Positions 1 through 9,577 of a stretch of 64,000 bases of DNA are shown piece by piece (positions within the stretch are counted from its first letter, which is position 1; the number at the start of each line of letters is the position of its first letter). The stretch covers positions 1 through 64,000 of the forward strand of contig JADDOH010001546.1 in NCBI GenBank assembly GCA_016648135.1. Direction: 5' to 3'. Under the pieces are notes generated by a model. That model was not told the origin of the DNA and made no database searches. It saw only the letters and a program-made list of their open reading frames with translations. This DNA is from Agrypnia vestita. Lineage: Eukaryota; Arthropoda; Insecta; Trichoptera; Phryganeidae. The position numbers were made by a program, and so were the translations under genes.

Positions 1-287
1 GCGCACATATCATATTCCCCGATGGTATGTGAATGGCACCTGAGTGACAGCGGGCATTTGTCAAAAGCCTGAGACCAGTGGCGTGCTAGGTAGGGTGGGA
101 CAATGTTTTATATTACACAATATCGTAATAAAAAAAACTGATTTATTTCAGAAATATTTAAAAAGCTTTTTAGAAATAACATTAATTTATTATGTTAACA
201 CACATGGCCGTAAAGCCTTTAAAAGCACACAATACAAATAAATAATAAATTCACAGAAAAAAGTAAAAAGAAAGGAAACAACACATC

Positions 288-385
288 AGCCCCGATGATG
301 GACCCTGCATGGGATCCGAAACGTCAGCCAGAGAGGTCGAATATACACGACAGAATATCCAAGAAAAATATCTGCAGAAAATATA
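288..385 (+). repeat. Interspersed repeat with CTGATGA...CGAAAC-like motif (copy A)
   Basis: The stretch carries a GATGATGGACCC half-stem, the partner GGGATCC, then GAAACGT and a CAGAGAGGTC block. The same order recurs in reverse complement at about 4240-4330, so this is a dispersed repeat. The layout resembles the hammerhead-ribozyme-like or terminal regions known from Penelope-like elements, but no reverse transcriptase or GIY-YIG domain is visible nearby, so that link is an inference. Confidence 0.45.
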
Positions 386-436
386 GAAAACGTTGGTTAA
401 CCTTTAATAGCGTAAAATATGATTAATTTCATCGAC

Positions 437-718
437 AAAAAACCTTTTTTTACGAGGTTTTTATTATTTTATTTGAGTTATATTGAACCAAATGAATTTT
501 TCACAATAGATATAAGTTACTGTAATGTGAATTCAACTTTTTGCAAAAAATAAGTCAGAAATATTGAAAAAAAATGCAAACTTTGATATTGCATATCTTC
601 ATAAATATTGATATATGTCATGGTTGTTTGAACATTTTTGACTCATTATCAAGGCAGGAATCAACCTGTAAAGTTTTTGCTACTAGCTATGAGACACCTG
701 TATACTCACAACTATAGG
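437..718 (+). repeat. Half copy of palindromic foldback MITE family FB1
   Basis: This matches the right arm of the complete palindrome at 17771-18319: TTTTTATTATTTTATTTGA near the centre, a GTTACTGTAATG block, a TATTGAAAAAAAATGCAAAC block, then ATGAGTCGAAAATG in reverse orientation. It ends in the alternative terminus (GTTTTTGCTACTAGCTATGA, then CACCTGTATA at 718). The left arm is missing. Confidence 0.7.
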
Positions 719-1489
719 TATATAGGTACTAACAACTTAAAATAAATCACCTTTGCTGTAAATTCTATCACTGGAAAGTGTGCCGATATGACACTAATTC
801 AAGTAAATAACGAGTCAATTTGCATTGTTTTGTGTTACCTTGACAATCATGTCTTTACCGATATTATACATAATTGCGCACTTCGTCAGCTTTAATGTGA
901 TAAAATTTCCCATAGAAACTTTACGTGTACGTATTTAGCGCAGTTTTTTGGCAAATTTTACTCAAAAAGCATATTCTTTGTTAAAAATATAATACTTAAT
1001 CACAATAAAATAAGATGCCATAATTTTTAAATGTCCCGAGGCCGCAGACTTGTTACACCACTGGGTGAAACACCGGCCGATAACTGAAAGCACATACAAG
1101 ACCCTTGAAGTAGCGCAAGAGTTTTTATGAAAAAAATAACTGGTACTAAAAAATAAGAAGATAACGCATATGTCATTAACAAATCCCTTTTTTATTTTTT
1201 CATAGTGCCCGTGTATATTTTTTAAATTTTTTAGGTATACATGCATATTATTATTTCCGAGATGATATTATTTTATTGGTCAACATTCCAACAGCATGTA
1301 AACCCAATCGTGTTTGTAAAATGATTATGAAAGCACTTGTATGTATATTAGTATATATATATGAAAACGCAACGGTGCGGTGTTGGCATCATTTAGATTA
1401 TTTTTGGTTACTCATTTGATATACATGTTAAGGTCAAAAAACGTACAAAGATGCGATTGCAAAGCTTTTTCCTGGAGGGAGTCAAAATA
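719..1489. other. Unassigned AT-rich stretch
   Basis: I see no gene or clear repeat. A 94-codon open frame on the minus strand (962-1246) has no recognisable domain and looks like chance. Confidence 0.5.
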
Positions 1490-1573
1490 TTATATAGGTA
1501 AACTCCTGCCTTAATTTATGAATCGAAAATGTTCAAACAACAATTACCTAATGCCAATATGTAAACTACTAAT

Positions 1574-2029
1574 GATGAAGCCCTCCAAATGGCATATGGA
1601 AAAAGGCGATCTATCAAGATAAGAAAGCTGGAGTATCTTGGACAGAGGACCAAAATATAGTCTAAACCAACTCATCATCCAGGGGAAAATAAGCGTAGGA
1701 AGACGCGGCATCTCTTTGGCTACGTAACTCGAGGGACTGGTATAAGTGTAACCGTTGGCGGCCCTCGTGGCGCAGTGGGTATGACACTGACTTCCCACAC
1801 CGAGGGTTCCGGGTTCGATTCCCGGTGAGGTCACAATTTTAATCTGTGATTTACTCATGCCTGGGTGTTTGTGATGTATTTCGATTCTGTAATTGGGCCT
1901 ACTGGCATGTTGAAGCGTAGAAAAAAAAACTCGACTGAGTTGTTCTAAGTGGCGGTAAATAAAATCGTAATGAGAGAGTGATCGCTGAACTCCAATAGCA
2001 GATGGCACCAGAAGAAGAAGAAGAAGAAG
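1574..2029 (+). mobile_element. 5'-truncated RTE-like LINE 3' end, split by a SINE
   Basis: Before the SINE, two frames together encode residues like RKLEYLG and QLIIQGKISVGRRGIS. After the SINE comes TELF*VAVNK and a stretch close to the usual MIAxLxxGDGT C-terminus of insect endonuclease-RT LINEs, followed by a GAA repeat tail (2011-2029). Stops and frameshifts make it dead. The flanks carry a possible 11-bp target duplication, AAACTACTRAT, at 1563-1573 and 2030-2040, with one mismatch. The family call rests on motif recognition. Confidence 0.6.
1758..1929 (+). mobile_element. tRNA-derived SINE, family A (copy 1)
   Basis: A tRNA-like head (about 1760-1833) has an A-box-like GTGGCGCAGTGG and a perfect T-arm: CCGGG, TTCGATT, CCCGG at 1809-1825. 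The body carries GTGATTTACTCATGCCTGGG and TGTTGAAGCGTAG and ends in A9 (1921-1929). A second copy with the same body and A-tail lies on the minus strand at 57613-57720, which defines the family. It interrupts the LINE frame between DWYKC-like and TELF-like residues. Confidence 0.75.
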
Positions 2030-2224
2030 AAACTACTGATACAAAGGAAGCATTTTTTCCAATATTTCCGGCTTATTATCTGCAAAGCGTTGGACTATCA
2101 TTACGATAAATTATATCGAATGTTAAAAGTTCATTCGCTTCAATACAAATCATATAAAATTATTAAAACATTGTAAAAAATTTAAAAATTTAAATTATTA
2201 AAAAAGTTTAATAATTAAATAATA

Positions 2225-2500
2225 ACTAAATAAAGAATTAAAAAAGGGTCACTTGGTGGTTTGGTCATATTGACCCAAAGAATGGTCATAAAGATGTGCA
2301 TATGACACAAGTATTGACAGCACCATAAAGAGAGGGCAGCCACGGGGGACCAGGTTAAGTATATACTAGAAAATGGTCCTGTTAGGGACCTCAACAATCA
2401 TCGAACATGCATAGGAATATGGACGAGGCGAAGTTGTGTGTCAAGACAGAAGGGTGTGGCACTCTATCCTCTCTGCCTACTGTAAGTTAGTTACCACCTG
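2225..2500 (+). pseudogene. LINE endonuclease-RT C-terminal relic
   Basis: Across shifting frames the translation gives WFGHIDPKNG, then VKYILENGPVRDLNNHRTC, then EAKLC and CQDRRVWHSILSAY. This is the familiar C-terminal tail of insect LINE polyproteins (WFGHVERM..., the RRACM region, CxDRxxWxxxxSAYP). Several frameshifts leave only a fossil. A related fragment lies on the minus strand at about 34625-35005. Confidence 0.6.
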
Positions 2501-4224
2501 GAGACGGAATGAAAATGGAATAAAAGACGACATTCAGTGGAATGAAAAGGGAATAAAGATTACACAAATAAATCTCAATCTTTTCATAATCGTATGTGAT
2601 TAACGTGGCGAATGGATTCAGCACAGTTTTCCGGATTGGAAAAATTCCCGGTGGAAGCAAATTTTTTTCTTTCCCTTTGATTCATCAAATTTGTTTTAAA
2701 TATCATAGAGCTATGTTTTGAAATTGCAGCTTCGCAATAAAGTGTGTTTTGATATTGAAATAACGGATATTTTATACGATTCGTATGGATGCCTGAGATT
2801 TTATTCTAGACGTTTCGCTGGAGTCATATCAGTCTCAACAGGAAAGCACTCTATAACCGCGAGGAGCGTATTGATTATTTCTTGCGCGGTCACAGATTGT
2901 ATGGAAACTTCGAGATCACGCATTCATACGGTTCGTATAAAATATCCATTGTTTCTATACCTAAATACCTCAAACAACCAAAATATTTACCTTAAATCTT
3001 TCAAGTGTATTTTCATCTGCTATGCTGCTGTAAAAAAACATCCTATATCCGTGTATTAGGGCTTCTTTCAATTCGTTTTTATCCGAGTTCAAGTTTTGGA
3101 AGCGGAGGTGAGAACAGGCTCAATCGGAGTCTTGAGTGTAAATTTGGTCACTCTGGAAAGCAGACGGTATCTGAGTTGGCGTATAAAAACAAAATCAATT
3201 GCCTTTTCCACAAAATACAGGAACTGAATCGGCTCGACCGGTGCGCACCGGTAAAAATTCGTCAATTCGACGCAATGGACGTGTTAAATGTTAATGAATT
3301 GGCTAAATGATCGAATTAAACGCGACAGTGTCAACATATCGGTGGGCGCCCCATTGGTCCCGTGGAACCGTTGCGCTCTTCGCGGTCACCACGCTGCCGG
3401 AATGCTAATGAAGGAAACAATCGTCGCTGGCGGGTCACTGCGCCGCACAAAGGTTGGAAATTAGATTCTGTGCGCGCAAAATTAAAAAAACGAAAGTCGT
3501 AATAAAAATAAAATATATGCGGCAAAATAAACTTAGTTCCTTGGGTAATAAAGTCCCACTAATAGTTAATTACTTAGAGTAAACCCCTCGTGTCTAGTCG
3601 AGCAGGTAGTGACATGTTGTTGCAAAAAAATAAAGTTGAGTTATTGTCAGTCGGATACGAGTGTTTGTACCAAAGTGGTGTGTTTATATTTTTGAATTTT
3701 GTTCTTCGAACTATGGAATCGATAAACTTAGGTAACTTTTTTTAAATATAATCCACATTTTTATTCAATTAATATTCTACAAAGCCACGATTTGTTTTTA
3801 ACAAAATATCGTAAATTTTTTCTGCGTGCCTTAGACTGCCAAAACTGGGATTGACCTGTATTGATTCTAATTGTTGTAAACTATCGTTCTCTAATACCTT
3901 AGCTACAGATTTAAAATCAATCGGAGTGCACTTCGGTACGACTGTATTCAGAATTTATTTATTTTCCAGCTCACGGATTACCAAGGAAAAAACTGTTTGG
4001 AGTATGGAAAGGAGCGAGACTTTTCTAAAGGAAGTAAAAAAAGCTGTTTTAAGGACGATTAATACTACAAGGTATAATAAAAAAACACTTTGTTAAATTT
4101 TTGTGGAAAAATACGTCGAAAGTGGATCAATTGTGGACGTCATAAAGATGAGTTTAAAGTTAAATATAAAGTGTGGTTAGGTGGTATAATCAAAAATGTC
4201 CTTAGGTTTTCACGGCCGTTCGGA
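2501..4224. other. Non-coding stretch with a GC-richer patch
   Basis: About 3080-3450 is less AT-rich than its surroundings and holds overlapping open frames of roughly 100 codons (2718-3059 and 3005-3310). I recognise no domain and no convincing exon structure. A regulatory region or an old repeat are both possible. Confidence 0.35.
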
Positions 4225-4368
4225 ATCTTTTGTGTATAGTTTTCTGGGATATTCTGCCGTGTGTGTGTGACCTCTCTGGCCAACGTTTCGGATCCCATTG
4301 CAGGGTCCATCAGCCCTGATGATGGATGATGCAGGGTCCATCAGCCCAGAAAACTATACACAAAAGAT
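4225..4368 (-). repeat. Inverted-duplicate repeat with 24-bp perfect arms (copy B of the 288-385 family)
   Basis: The arms 4225-4248 and 4345-4368 are perfect inverted complements over 24 bp. Between them, on the minus strand, sits the same CTGATGA...GGATCC...GAAACG block as at 288-385. A second partial copy of the GCAGGGTCCATCAGCCC piece is also present. The interior contains its own short palindrome (CCATCAGCCCTGATGATGG). This could be a terminal region of a Penelope-like element or an unnamed foldback. Confidence 0.6.
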
Positions 4369-4924
4369 GGTATAATCAAGTTTTCAATACTACATTCATT
4401 TTATTTTTTATATCTTTAAATTGGTTTATTATTATTATTTAATGGGTATAGAATACAAATAAACATTAAAATAATTTCACTCGCTCAGATTGTCTTTTCC
4501 AACCACTGTGCGCCGGCCCTGTCATCGCCAGTCCCCGAGCTGATGGGGATGAGTCATCGCCCCGATAAAAGGTTCTGTGTTGGGCACCGGATAATTGAAC
4601 GGTTACTCGACTTAATTTCTGCGGGTCGAGTTTTTAAGGTCCAGATGAAGAAGTTTGAAGCCGTGGCTGTTGCGAGCTGAAACTGATTGCATCTGCAGAG
4701 GACTGTGTTACAAATTAATATTGATCCTTTTCTTCTACCTTTCATGTCTCTATTGACATTTCGTAACCTTTTAACAGCATATATTCGACCGTATTCTGAA
4801 AATAACATTATCGCTGTTTCTGTATCTTAATATTACTTAATATAATAAATTAATGAATTCAATCGATCGGAAAGCTCTAAAACGTAAACAAAAGTTGAGT
4901 TGTTCATAATTTGTGAATAAATTA
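4369..4924. other. Unassigned stretch
   Basis: A GC-richer segment near 4490-4640 stands out, but I see no gene, tRNA or repeat match within the window. Confidence 0.35.
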
Positions 4925-5275
4925 ACTTTTATTATATTCAAGAACACGTTCTTATTGTGAAGTTACAATTTTTTCAGAACAAAGTTCTGTGAAATTTTGA
5001 ACCAAATTAATTAATCGATTAGAAAGGCATACAGAAAAATCAAAACCACGAAAAAATATCTGGCTAGATGAGATAATAATGAGACTTACAGATAAGGTCA
5101 ATATATTCACGGAAATGTACAAGGCCGCTATAGCGTAATTGGATAACGCGCCTGCCCCGGATAGGGGAGATCCGTGGTTCGAATCCCGGTAGCAGCCAAA
5201 TATTTTTTCATTGATTTGATTTCTCTATATGTCTTTCTAGTTGATTAATTAATTTGGTTTCATCTTAACTAACTT
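4925..5275 (+). repeat. Repeat with internal tRNA-like core, family TR (copy 1, rearranged)
   Basis: The order is AAGAACAC...TTCTTATTGTGAAGTTAC, then AGAACAAAGTTCTG, then a tRNA-like core (5123-5197), then an AGCCAAATATTTTTTCATTG 3' flank ending near TTAATTAATTTGGTTT. A second copy is on the minus strand at 33130-33390. Here an extra inverted copy of the 3' flank (about 5001-5064) has been inserted upstream of the core, so this copy is rearranged. The tRNA-like part is central, unlike an ordinary SINE. Confidence 0.65.
5123..5197 (+). other. tRNA-like core of TR repeat (not a functional tRNA)
   Basis: The acceptor ends pair in 6 of 7 positions (GGCCGCT with AGCAGCC). The D-arm looks normal (TAGCGTAATTGGATAACGC) and the T-loop is TTCGAAT. 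The anticodon stem does not pair cleanly and the T-stem has mismatches, so I call it a tRNA-derived module rather than a gene. Confidence 0.6.
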
Positions 5276-6045
5276 CGTATTAGACTTATACACGTTTTTC
5301 AATAAAATACTTGTGTTGTCATTTCTAATATTTTAAAAAATTACGTGCATGCAGTTAGCTGATTCTAATTATAATATTATTTTGTATTGATAAACAATTC
5401 TTACAAATTTATTGGCTTATTTGAAATTCCATTGGATACTGGCCGATCACACTGACAATGTTTCTTTATTAAAGAACGTCTCTCAAACCGAGAAGGAAAC
5501 ATGTTTAAACATTGGTCCGACTCTTGCCATGTACGCGCGTTTCGATAAAAAGTAATGATCAATGAATTATTAATACACCCCGCCATACATATTTTTTAAC
5601 ATAAACAATTCATTAATTCTTTTAAAAAGCGAAAGACGATTGAAATATGTAATCATAGTACCTACTTGTATCATTACGAGAGATCTTCGACTGTTTTCTG
5701 AAATGAATAATGACTCACAAACTCCATTTTAAGATCTTCATAGAGATCTATCGATGTTACCTCGTGAGACAGATTTACTAGAACTCTGTTTTGTGTAGAA
5801 AAGAAATTTATTAAATTCCCATCACAAACCAGGGTACTTACAGGGTAAGTTTTTCACTTAACTTATTTTATTTGTATATATTTTTGATTGACAGAATATC
5901 AACAGGCCTCTCATGATCCTGGTATATAGACTTAGTATGATATTAAAGTACAACCTATTAACATTTGCGACATAACGAAGAGTCAACAATTATACACACT
6001 TTCGCTATAACACTTATATTTCAATCGTCTTCGTAATCGTAAACA
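5276..6045. other. Unassigned stretch
   Basis: AT-rich sequence; I see no gene or clear repeat. Confidence 0.4.
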
Positions 6046-6295
6046 AAGTAGCTTGTTGGTCTTGTGGTTAGAACTCTCGCCTCGTGTTCCAAAGGTCGCG
6101 GGTTCAAATCTCACTCCAGACCAGCAATTTGAAAATAGTAAGAATATTGATGTGACACGTATTCCGTGTTCGCATCTTTATTTTAAAAAAAAAGTCTTCT
6201 GCGTACTTAGTGTTGGTACTGCGGTTACATGTGCTAAATTTGAAAGTGCGTTGAAATTTTCTAGATGTTGCGATCTTTGTAAATAAATAAATAAA
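6046..6295 (+). mobile_element. tRNA-derived SINE, family B (copy 1)
   Basis: The head TAGCTTGTTGGTCTTGTGG leads to a B-box-like GGGTTCAAATCTC and ACCAGC. The body ATTGATGTGACACGTATTCC is followed by TTCGCATCTTTATTTT and the element ends in a short AAAT repeat tail. The same head and body recur at 50530-50845, which supports a SINE family rather than an isolated tRNA pseudogene. Confidence 0.7.
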
Positions 6296-6654
6296 AACTT
6301 AAGGGAGGGAAAAAACTTGAGGGAAACTTAAGGGAACCTTTAATAATGGAGCAATTTTATTTTTTCAAAATCAGCTCTCAACTCAAATTAATACATCACG
6401 AGAAATTAATACACGAGAAATAGATAATCCCTTTATAGTCTATGGATAATCCTAAATCCAAAATACGAAGGCATTCAATAATAATTGTATAAATATTAAC
6501 TTCTTCAATAATGGTCTTACCGTATTGAAAAGAATGCTACAGATTACTTATTACAGATTATTAAGATGTTCTTTATTCTAGCACCACTCGAGTATTTTAC
6601 CAAAGCATGATTCGACTTCACTGATTGAAAGCATCAACATTAAATACTGCATAT

Positions 6655-6960
6655 ATTCTTCTCTTCCTCCACTTTTCTATCTTCTCACCTTCCCCCCTCC
6701 CCCATTCCTATGCCCATGTTACTATCAACACAGGTTTATTTAACTTATTTCTTCATTTATTACCATTATTTTACTTTAATATTGTTTATTGCTTACTGTA
6801 ATACATTCTCTTAGCTTTCAAATATTATCTTCTCCAACATAGTAGGTATTTAATTTATTTAGCCTTAAACATCTATGAATCTTTATAATTGGTTTATGCA
6901 ATGTAAACTGTGCTCTAATATTAAAACGATTGAAACTGTTAATAAATAAATAAACATTTA
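6655..6960 (+). repeat. LINE 3'-UTR-like tail ending in AATAAATAAATAAA
   Basis: A pyrimidine-rich part (TCCCCCCTCCCCC) is followed by TTTATTGCTTACTG, then ATCTATGAATC, then GAAACTGTTAATAAATAAA. Similar endings occur at 46895-47053 (+) and 51493-51835 (-). I infer the 3' end of a jockey/CR1-like LINE. An RTE-like LINE inserted into its terminal repeat. Confidence 0.5.
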
Positions 6961-7318
6961 TAATATATCTTCTTCTTCTTTTGTTAGATCTTGATCTGTA
7001 TTCACAGGTCAGTCCAGCTCTCTCTCCATCTCTTTGGTGGTCTCCCTGACGGTCGGCGTCCCTCTGGAATCCCGCGGATCACGGCTCTGGGAAATCTCGT
7101 CTGGTCCATTCTCACGACATGGTCTCTCCAGAAACGCCTTCTCTGCCTGCTCCATCTAACAATGTCTTGTATGTCGCAGGTTATGCGAATTTCCGCATTG
7201 GGTACTCTGTCTCTGAGGGTCTTGCCCGCAATGGGTCTTAGAGTCTTCATCTTGAAAGTTCTGAGAAGGTGTTGAGTTCTCACCGTGTCCGCTCTAATAA
7301 ACATCTATAATATATCTT
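6949..7318 (-). mobile_element. 5'-truncated RTE-like LINE with 23-bp target duplication
   Basis: The insert 6972-7295 is on the minus strand and is flanked by 6949-6971 and 7296-7318, which match at 22 of 23 bases. The minus-strand frame encodes an RT C-terminal tail: KTLRPIAGKTLRDRVPN, EIRITCDIQDIVRWSRQRRR, FWRDHVVRMDQTRFPRAV, then GRRPSGRPPKRW. It ends at WTDL* and is followed by a GAA/AAG repeat tail. The 5' truncation and long duplication are the mark of target-primed reverse transcription. The frame of about 80 codons within the insert is uninterrupted, so the insertion is fairly young. Confidence 0.8.
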
Positions 7319-7886
7319 GTTTCATAAATAAAGCCACTAGCTACCACTCGAGATAAACGCCTGGTACATAGTATATAACAGAAGTGGAACAGAGCCAGTG
7401 TTGGATGTAAATAATGTAATACCATTCTTTACTCTTTTGTGTGAGAAATGTATGCACGTGTAGGTGCTCGCAAAAAAGTTTCGTTTCAAAATCGCCGAAC
7501 AACTCGATTACGAGACAATGTGCACTTACAGAATATTTCCTATAATAGAACTATTAAAGAGAGTATGCATTATGAACTCGCGAGATGGAAGGCGAGTTAA
7601 CCCGGCGCGCTCCGAGTTCTGCCGACGACCCGAGGGCAGCAGTGATGATCGTAATTATGATCCGATCGGTGAAAAAACGAAGCTAATTGATGTAAAACAA
7701 CCAAGATCTGAAGATGGGCACACGAGGCTCGACGAAGACGCGAGGAACAAAGGGAGACATCGCCATTTGGCAAAGAAAGTGTTTAATATAGTTGTCTATG
7801 TAAAAATGTTCATCACTAATGCTGGCAAAACGCTACGTTTTGTTTAATTTAATTTATTTTATATTTTAATGAGCACTAACAATAAA
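7319..7886. other. Unassigned stretch with 127-codon open frame
   Basis: An open frame at 7464-7847 (+) is fairly GC-rich around 7560-7760 and its product is basic and acidic in patches. I recognise no domain and see no splice or promoter support. It may be chance or an old element. Confidence 0.3.
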
Positions 7887-7922
7887 CGGACACGGCATAC
7901 ATACAAATGTATGCCGTGTCCG
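7887..7922. repeat. Perfect hairpin, 16-bp stem and 4-base loop
   Basis: CGGACACGGCATACAT pairs perfectly with ATGTATGCCGTGTCCG across an ACAA loop. It lies just upstream of a LINE relic and could be a small foldback repeat or a structured RNA. Confidence 0.85.
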
Positions 7923-7949
7923 GCAAAAAAATTACAAGTGTATTCATAT

Positions 7950-8493
7950 ATAATACTATGATTCTCCCGCACATTGATTACTATTCCAGCACATTATTTA
8001 GAAGCAACGAAGGAATGCTAAAGAAACTACAAAATAGTACAAAACAAAGCACTGCGTATATTATTGAAATGTCATAGAACGACAAAAATAACAAAAAAAT
8101 TTGAATGACCTAAAATTTGAGTCAGTGAATCAGAATAGAAAATATAATATATTATTTTAGTACAAATATTTAAAATCGGACACGGATTATTGCCCAAATA
8201 CTTTGATAACAGGATGAAACAAAATAATGGTATTCATTCACAACACAAGAGACGCTGACAGCCAAAGACTTCAAAAGAAAAAGAAAAACAATTCACAAAG
8301 TCGTCTAATATACAAAGGCCTTAAAACCTTTGGTAGGCTGCTGAAAACTACACTAAATACAGAAAATATAAAAGGGTTTAAACTGGAGTGCAAAAAGTTT
8401 GTAATGAAAACTTTAAATGACTGTAGATTATGTAATATAATAAGTTTTAATGTAAATAATGTAAAAGCCCATAGAATATATGTATGGAACTAA
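7950..8493 (+). pseudogene. Jockey/CR1-like LINE reverse transcriptase C-terminal relic
   Basis: Frames piece together ILPHIDYYSSTLFRSN, then a KLQNSTKQSTAYIIE region, then NRTRIIAQIL, and at 8227-8493 an open stretch with HNTRDADSQRLQ, SRLIYKGLKTFGRLLKT and IKGFKLECKKFV. This matches the usual C-terminal pattern of jockey/CR1-type RTs (PHxxYCSxxxF..., HNTRxxDxLRL, SxxYKGxxxFNxLP, FKxxLKxF). Stops and frameshifts upstream make it non-functional. Confidence 0.65.
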
Positions 8494-9169
8494 ATAAACT
8501 AAACAAAAATGTTATGATAGGAACATTGTCCCCAAAATAATTATAAATGTTTATTGATTATGATAGGCACCCGTACATTTCAAGCAATCATAAAAAATGC
8601 ATCATTAGTGTATTATAATTAAAAAAGTAACAGTGCATTATACGTAATAAAAAAATCAATATTTACACGATAAACCAGAAATACAGAGATAAAGCATAAA
8701 GAAAAAAAGTCAAACAGAAATAATAAATAAATAAATATTAAATAAATGCCGAAATATTGGGCTAAGCATAATACGCTATGTTATATGACGTTGTGTTCAA
8801 AATCTTATCTTACAGGCAAAACGACGCTCACGAAATTACTAATGCAACCAAATGGCGCTAACACAAACATAATACGATTTCGCAATAATTTTATTTGTCG
8901 TGAAATTTTATTTGACATTTTGTGAAAAACTGAAACAAATTAGGTAAGAAGCAATTAGAGATCGTAGATCACTTGCATTAACAGTAACGGTGATTTCATA
9001 TTGTAATAAGTGTTAATAAAAAATATTACATTTTAGACAAATTCGAAATATTTTTACTGTTGTGACTAATTAATGTAAAATTGAAATTCCGTAATTTCTG
9101 AATATCAACTTTATTTAATTATATTGTGACACAATAAAAACGAAAACTTATTGTTTGATTGATGTCACC
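8494..9169. other. Unassigned AT-rich stretch
   Basis: I see no gene; low-complexity A-rich runs only. Confidence 0.45.
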
Positions 9170-9475
9170 ATCAACGTCAATTACTGCTTCGCATTTGCTT
9201 GGAAGACGGTCAGTTCCGAAGAGTGTCCAGTGTACAGTTTCTTAATGACACGAATTTGATCCTCATCCACAGCCCCCAGAAGGACCTGGTCATCAAAATC
9301 CGAAGATCGAACTTTTCCTGACTTGTCTACGCTGGTGTTATCAGGTTTGAAGAAAACAAATCACTCTCAGCATGCCCTTTCGATAATCATTCCTTGGCCA
9401 AAAAGATCGTCGAGATCGCGAAATGCCTCGGCAGCTTTCCACCCATTCTTGAAGTGATACAGCATTATACGTGTA
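9170..9475 (-). pseudogene. Degenerate mariner transposase N-terminal relic
   Basis: The minus strand reads MLYHFKNGWKAAEAFRDLDD, then LFGQGMIIERAC, a stop, then EWFVFFKPDNTSVD and SSDFDDQVLLGAVDEDQIRV. This is the layout of a mariner DNA-binding domain (FxxGxxAAEAxRxLxxxFGxGxxxERTxxxWFxxF). It differs strongly from the cecropia-type copy beginning at 9578, so it is an older element of another subgroup. No catalytic domain remains. Confidence 0.6.
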
Positions 9476-9577
9476 TGGTTTTAAATGCACATTTTTAATT
9501 CTTAACCCTATTAAATAATTATATTATGATAAATATCAAAAACAAATATTGCGTTTTCTTAATGATTTCTTGAAATA

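Larger units (their letters stand above)
1490..2195 (+). repeat. FB1 foldback half-copy split by LINE and SINE insertions
   Basis: The outer pieces (about 1490-1573 and 2030-2195) join into one arm of the FB1 palindrome: ATGAATCGAAAATGTTCAA, CTAATGCCAAT, then TTTTTTCCAATATTTCC and ATTCATTCGCTTCAATACAA. The interruption is a LINE 3' end (1574-2029), itself interrupted by a SINE (1758-1929). This is a three-level nest. Confidence 0.7.

Noticed and set aside
1760..1833. tRNA gene
   Set aside because: It is the head of a SINE whose body and A-tail recur at 57613-57720; the acceptor stem pairs poorly.
2011..2029. GAA microsatellite as a stand-alone repeat
   Set aside because: It is the tail of the RTE-like LINE, in line with the same tail on two other LINE fragments.
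2718..3310. Overlapping open frames as exons of a host gene
   Set aside because: No homology recognised, different frames, and no convincing donor/acceptor pair.
5123..5197. tRNA gene
   Set aside because: The anticodon stem does not pair, the T-stem has mismatches, and the same core recurs within a dispersed repeat at 33211-33284.
6050..6125. tRNA gene
   Set aside because: Head of SINE family B, with a second copy at 50530 that shares the downstream body.
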